A stretch of 5,539 nucleotides of DNA from Gemmatimonadota bacterium (GTDB lineage Bacteria; Gemmatimonadota; Gemmatimonadetes; Longimicrobiales; Gaopeijiaceae), in contig JAHHMJ010000602.1 of the NCBI GenBank assembly GCA_018678395.1, forward strand, positions 1-5,539, given 5' to 3'. Positions 5,389 through 5,539 of the stretch are shown one piece after another. The notes under the pieces are model-generated. The model searched no databases and was not told the DNA's origin. It saw nothing but the letters and a program-made list of their open reading frames with translations. Position 1 is the first letter of the stretch, and each line of letters opens with the position of its first letter. A program made the position numbers and the translations under genes.

Positions 5389-5539
5389 CTACTCGAGGTA
5401 GGTGTATCCGTCCAGTCCCTGGTCGAGGAACCGGCGCATCGAGACGGCCTCGGGGAGCGTGAGCCGCTTGCCGGCGACGGCGCTCTCGATCTCCTTGCGC
5501 AGCCTGCGCCGCATCTCGGTCGGGTCGTACTGGACGTAG
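5389..5539 (-). CDS. speA: Biosynthetic arginine decarboxylase, C-terminal end (runs off right edge)
   Basis: Only the last 49 complete codons are present, ending in TAG at 5389-5391. The sequence runs YVQYDPTEMRRRLRKEIESAV...LTLPEAVSMRRFLDQGLDGYTYLE. A YVQYD start, a basic helical region and a terminal GYTYLE are what I recall for the C-terminus of SpeA, the PLP-dependent enzyme that converts arginine to agmatine in polyamine synthesis. The catalytic domains lie outside the window, so the call rests on this tail. The gene converges on the DUF4105 gene with 13 bases between stop codons and no evident terminator hairpin between them. Confidence 0.7.
   Translation of the reverse strand, partial: YVQYDPTEMRRRLRKEIESAVAGKRLTLPEAVSMRRFLDQGLDGYTYLE

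Noticed and set aside
1..5539. Mobile element, CRISPR array, tRNA or rRNA
   Set aside because: I saw no terminal inverted repeats with a transposase, no spaced direct repeats and no RNA gene signature on either strand.

Overview
The window is GC-rich bacterial chromosome with third-position G/C codon bias and tightly packed genes. The protein set suggests Gemmatimonadota or a nearby lineage of the Fibrobacteres-Chlorobi-Bacteroidetes (FCB) group: a PorX-like response regulator/PglZ fusion, an outer-membrane protein of a type I associate with Gemmatimonadota and Bacteroidota, and a DUF4105 (Lnb N-terminal) protein. This assignment rests on remembered family resemblance, not on a search.

Layout. 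Five genes lie on the minus strand and are transcribed right to left: a small signal-peptide/multi-membrane-span protein (3777..4415), a secreted outer-membrane beta-barrel protein (2349..3674), a PorX-like receiver-plus-phosphodiesterase protein (722..2296), a 61-residue lipoprotein (394..579), and the N-terminus of an ABC exporter half-transporter running off the left edge (1..360). On the plus strand, starting divergently from the 4415 gene, is a DUF4105 protein (4530..5375). The last residues of a biosynthetic arginine decarboxylase (SpeA) converge on it from the right edge (5389..5539).

How the genes may work together. The barrel and PorX-like genes are separated by 52 bases on one strand and are probably co-transcribed, which suggests a cell-envelope role for the regulator. 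A stem-loop follows the PorX-like stop codon. Next comes a near-consensus sigma-54 promoter (625..641), placed correctly to drive the lipoprotein and ABC exporter as a separate unit. The DUF4105 protein belongs to the family of the Bacteroides lipoprotein N-acyltransferase Lnb, so much of the window concerns the envelope.

Most notable points: the PorX-like protein keeps every expected phosphorylation and metal-site residue; the sigma-54 promoter has an 11-bp dyad about 75 bases upstream of the predicted start; and a possible 17-codon proline-rich leader peptide overlaps the DUF4105 start codon (ATGA) and spans a perfect 10-bp hairpin. I saw no tRNA, rRNA, CRISPR array, insertion sequence or other mobile element.
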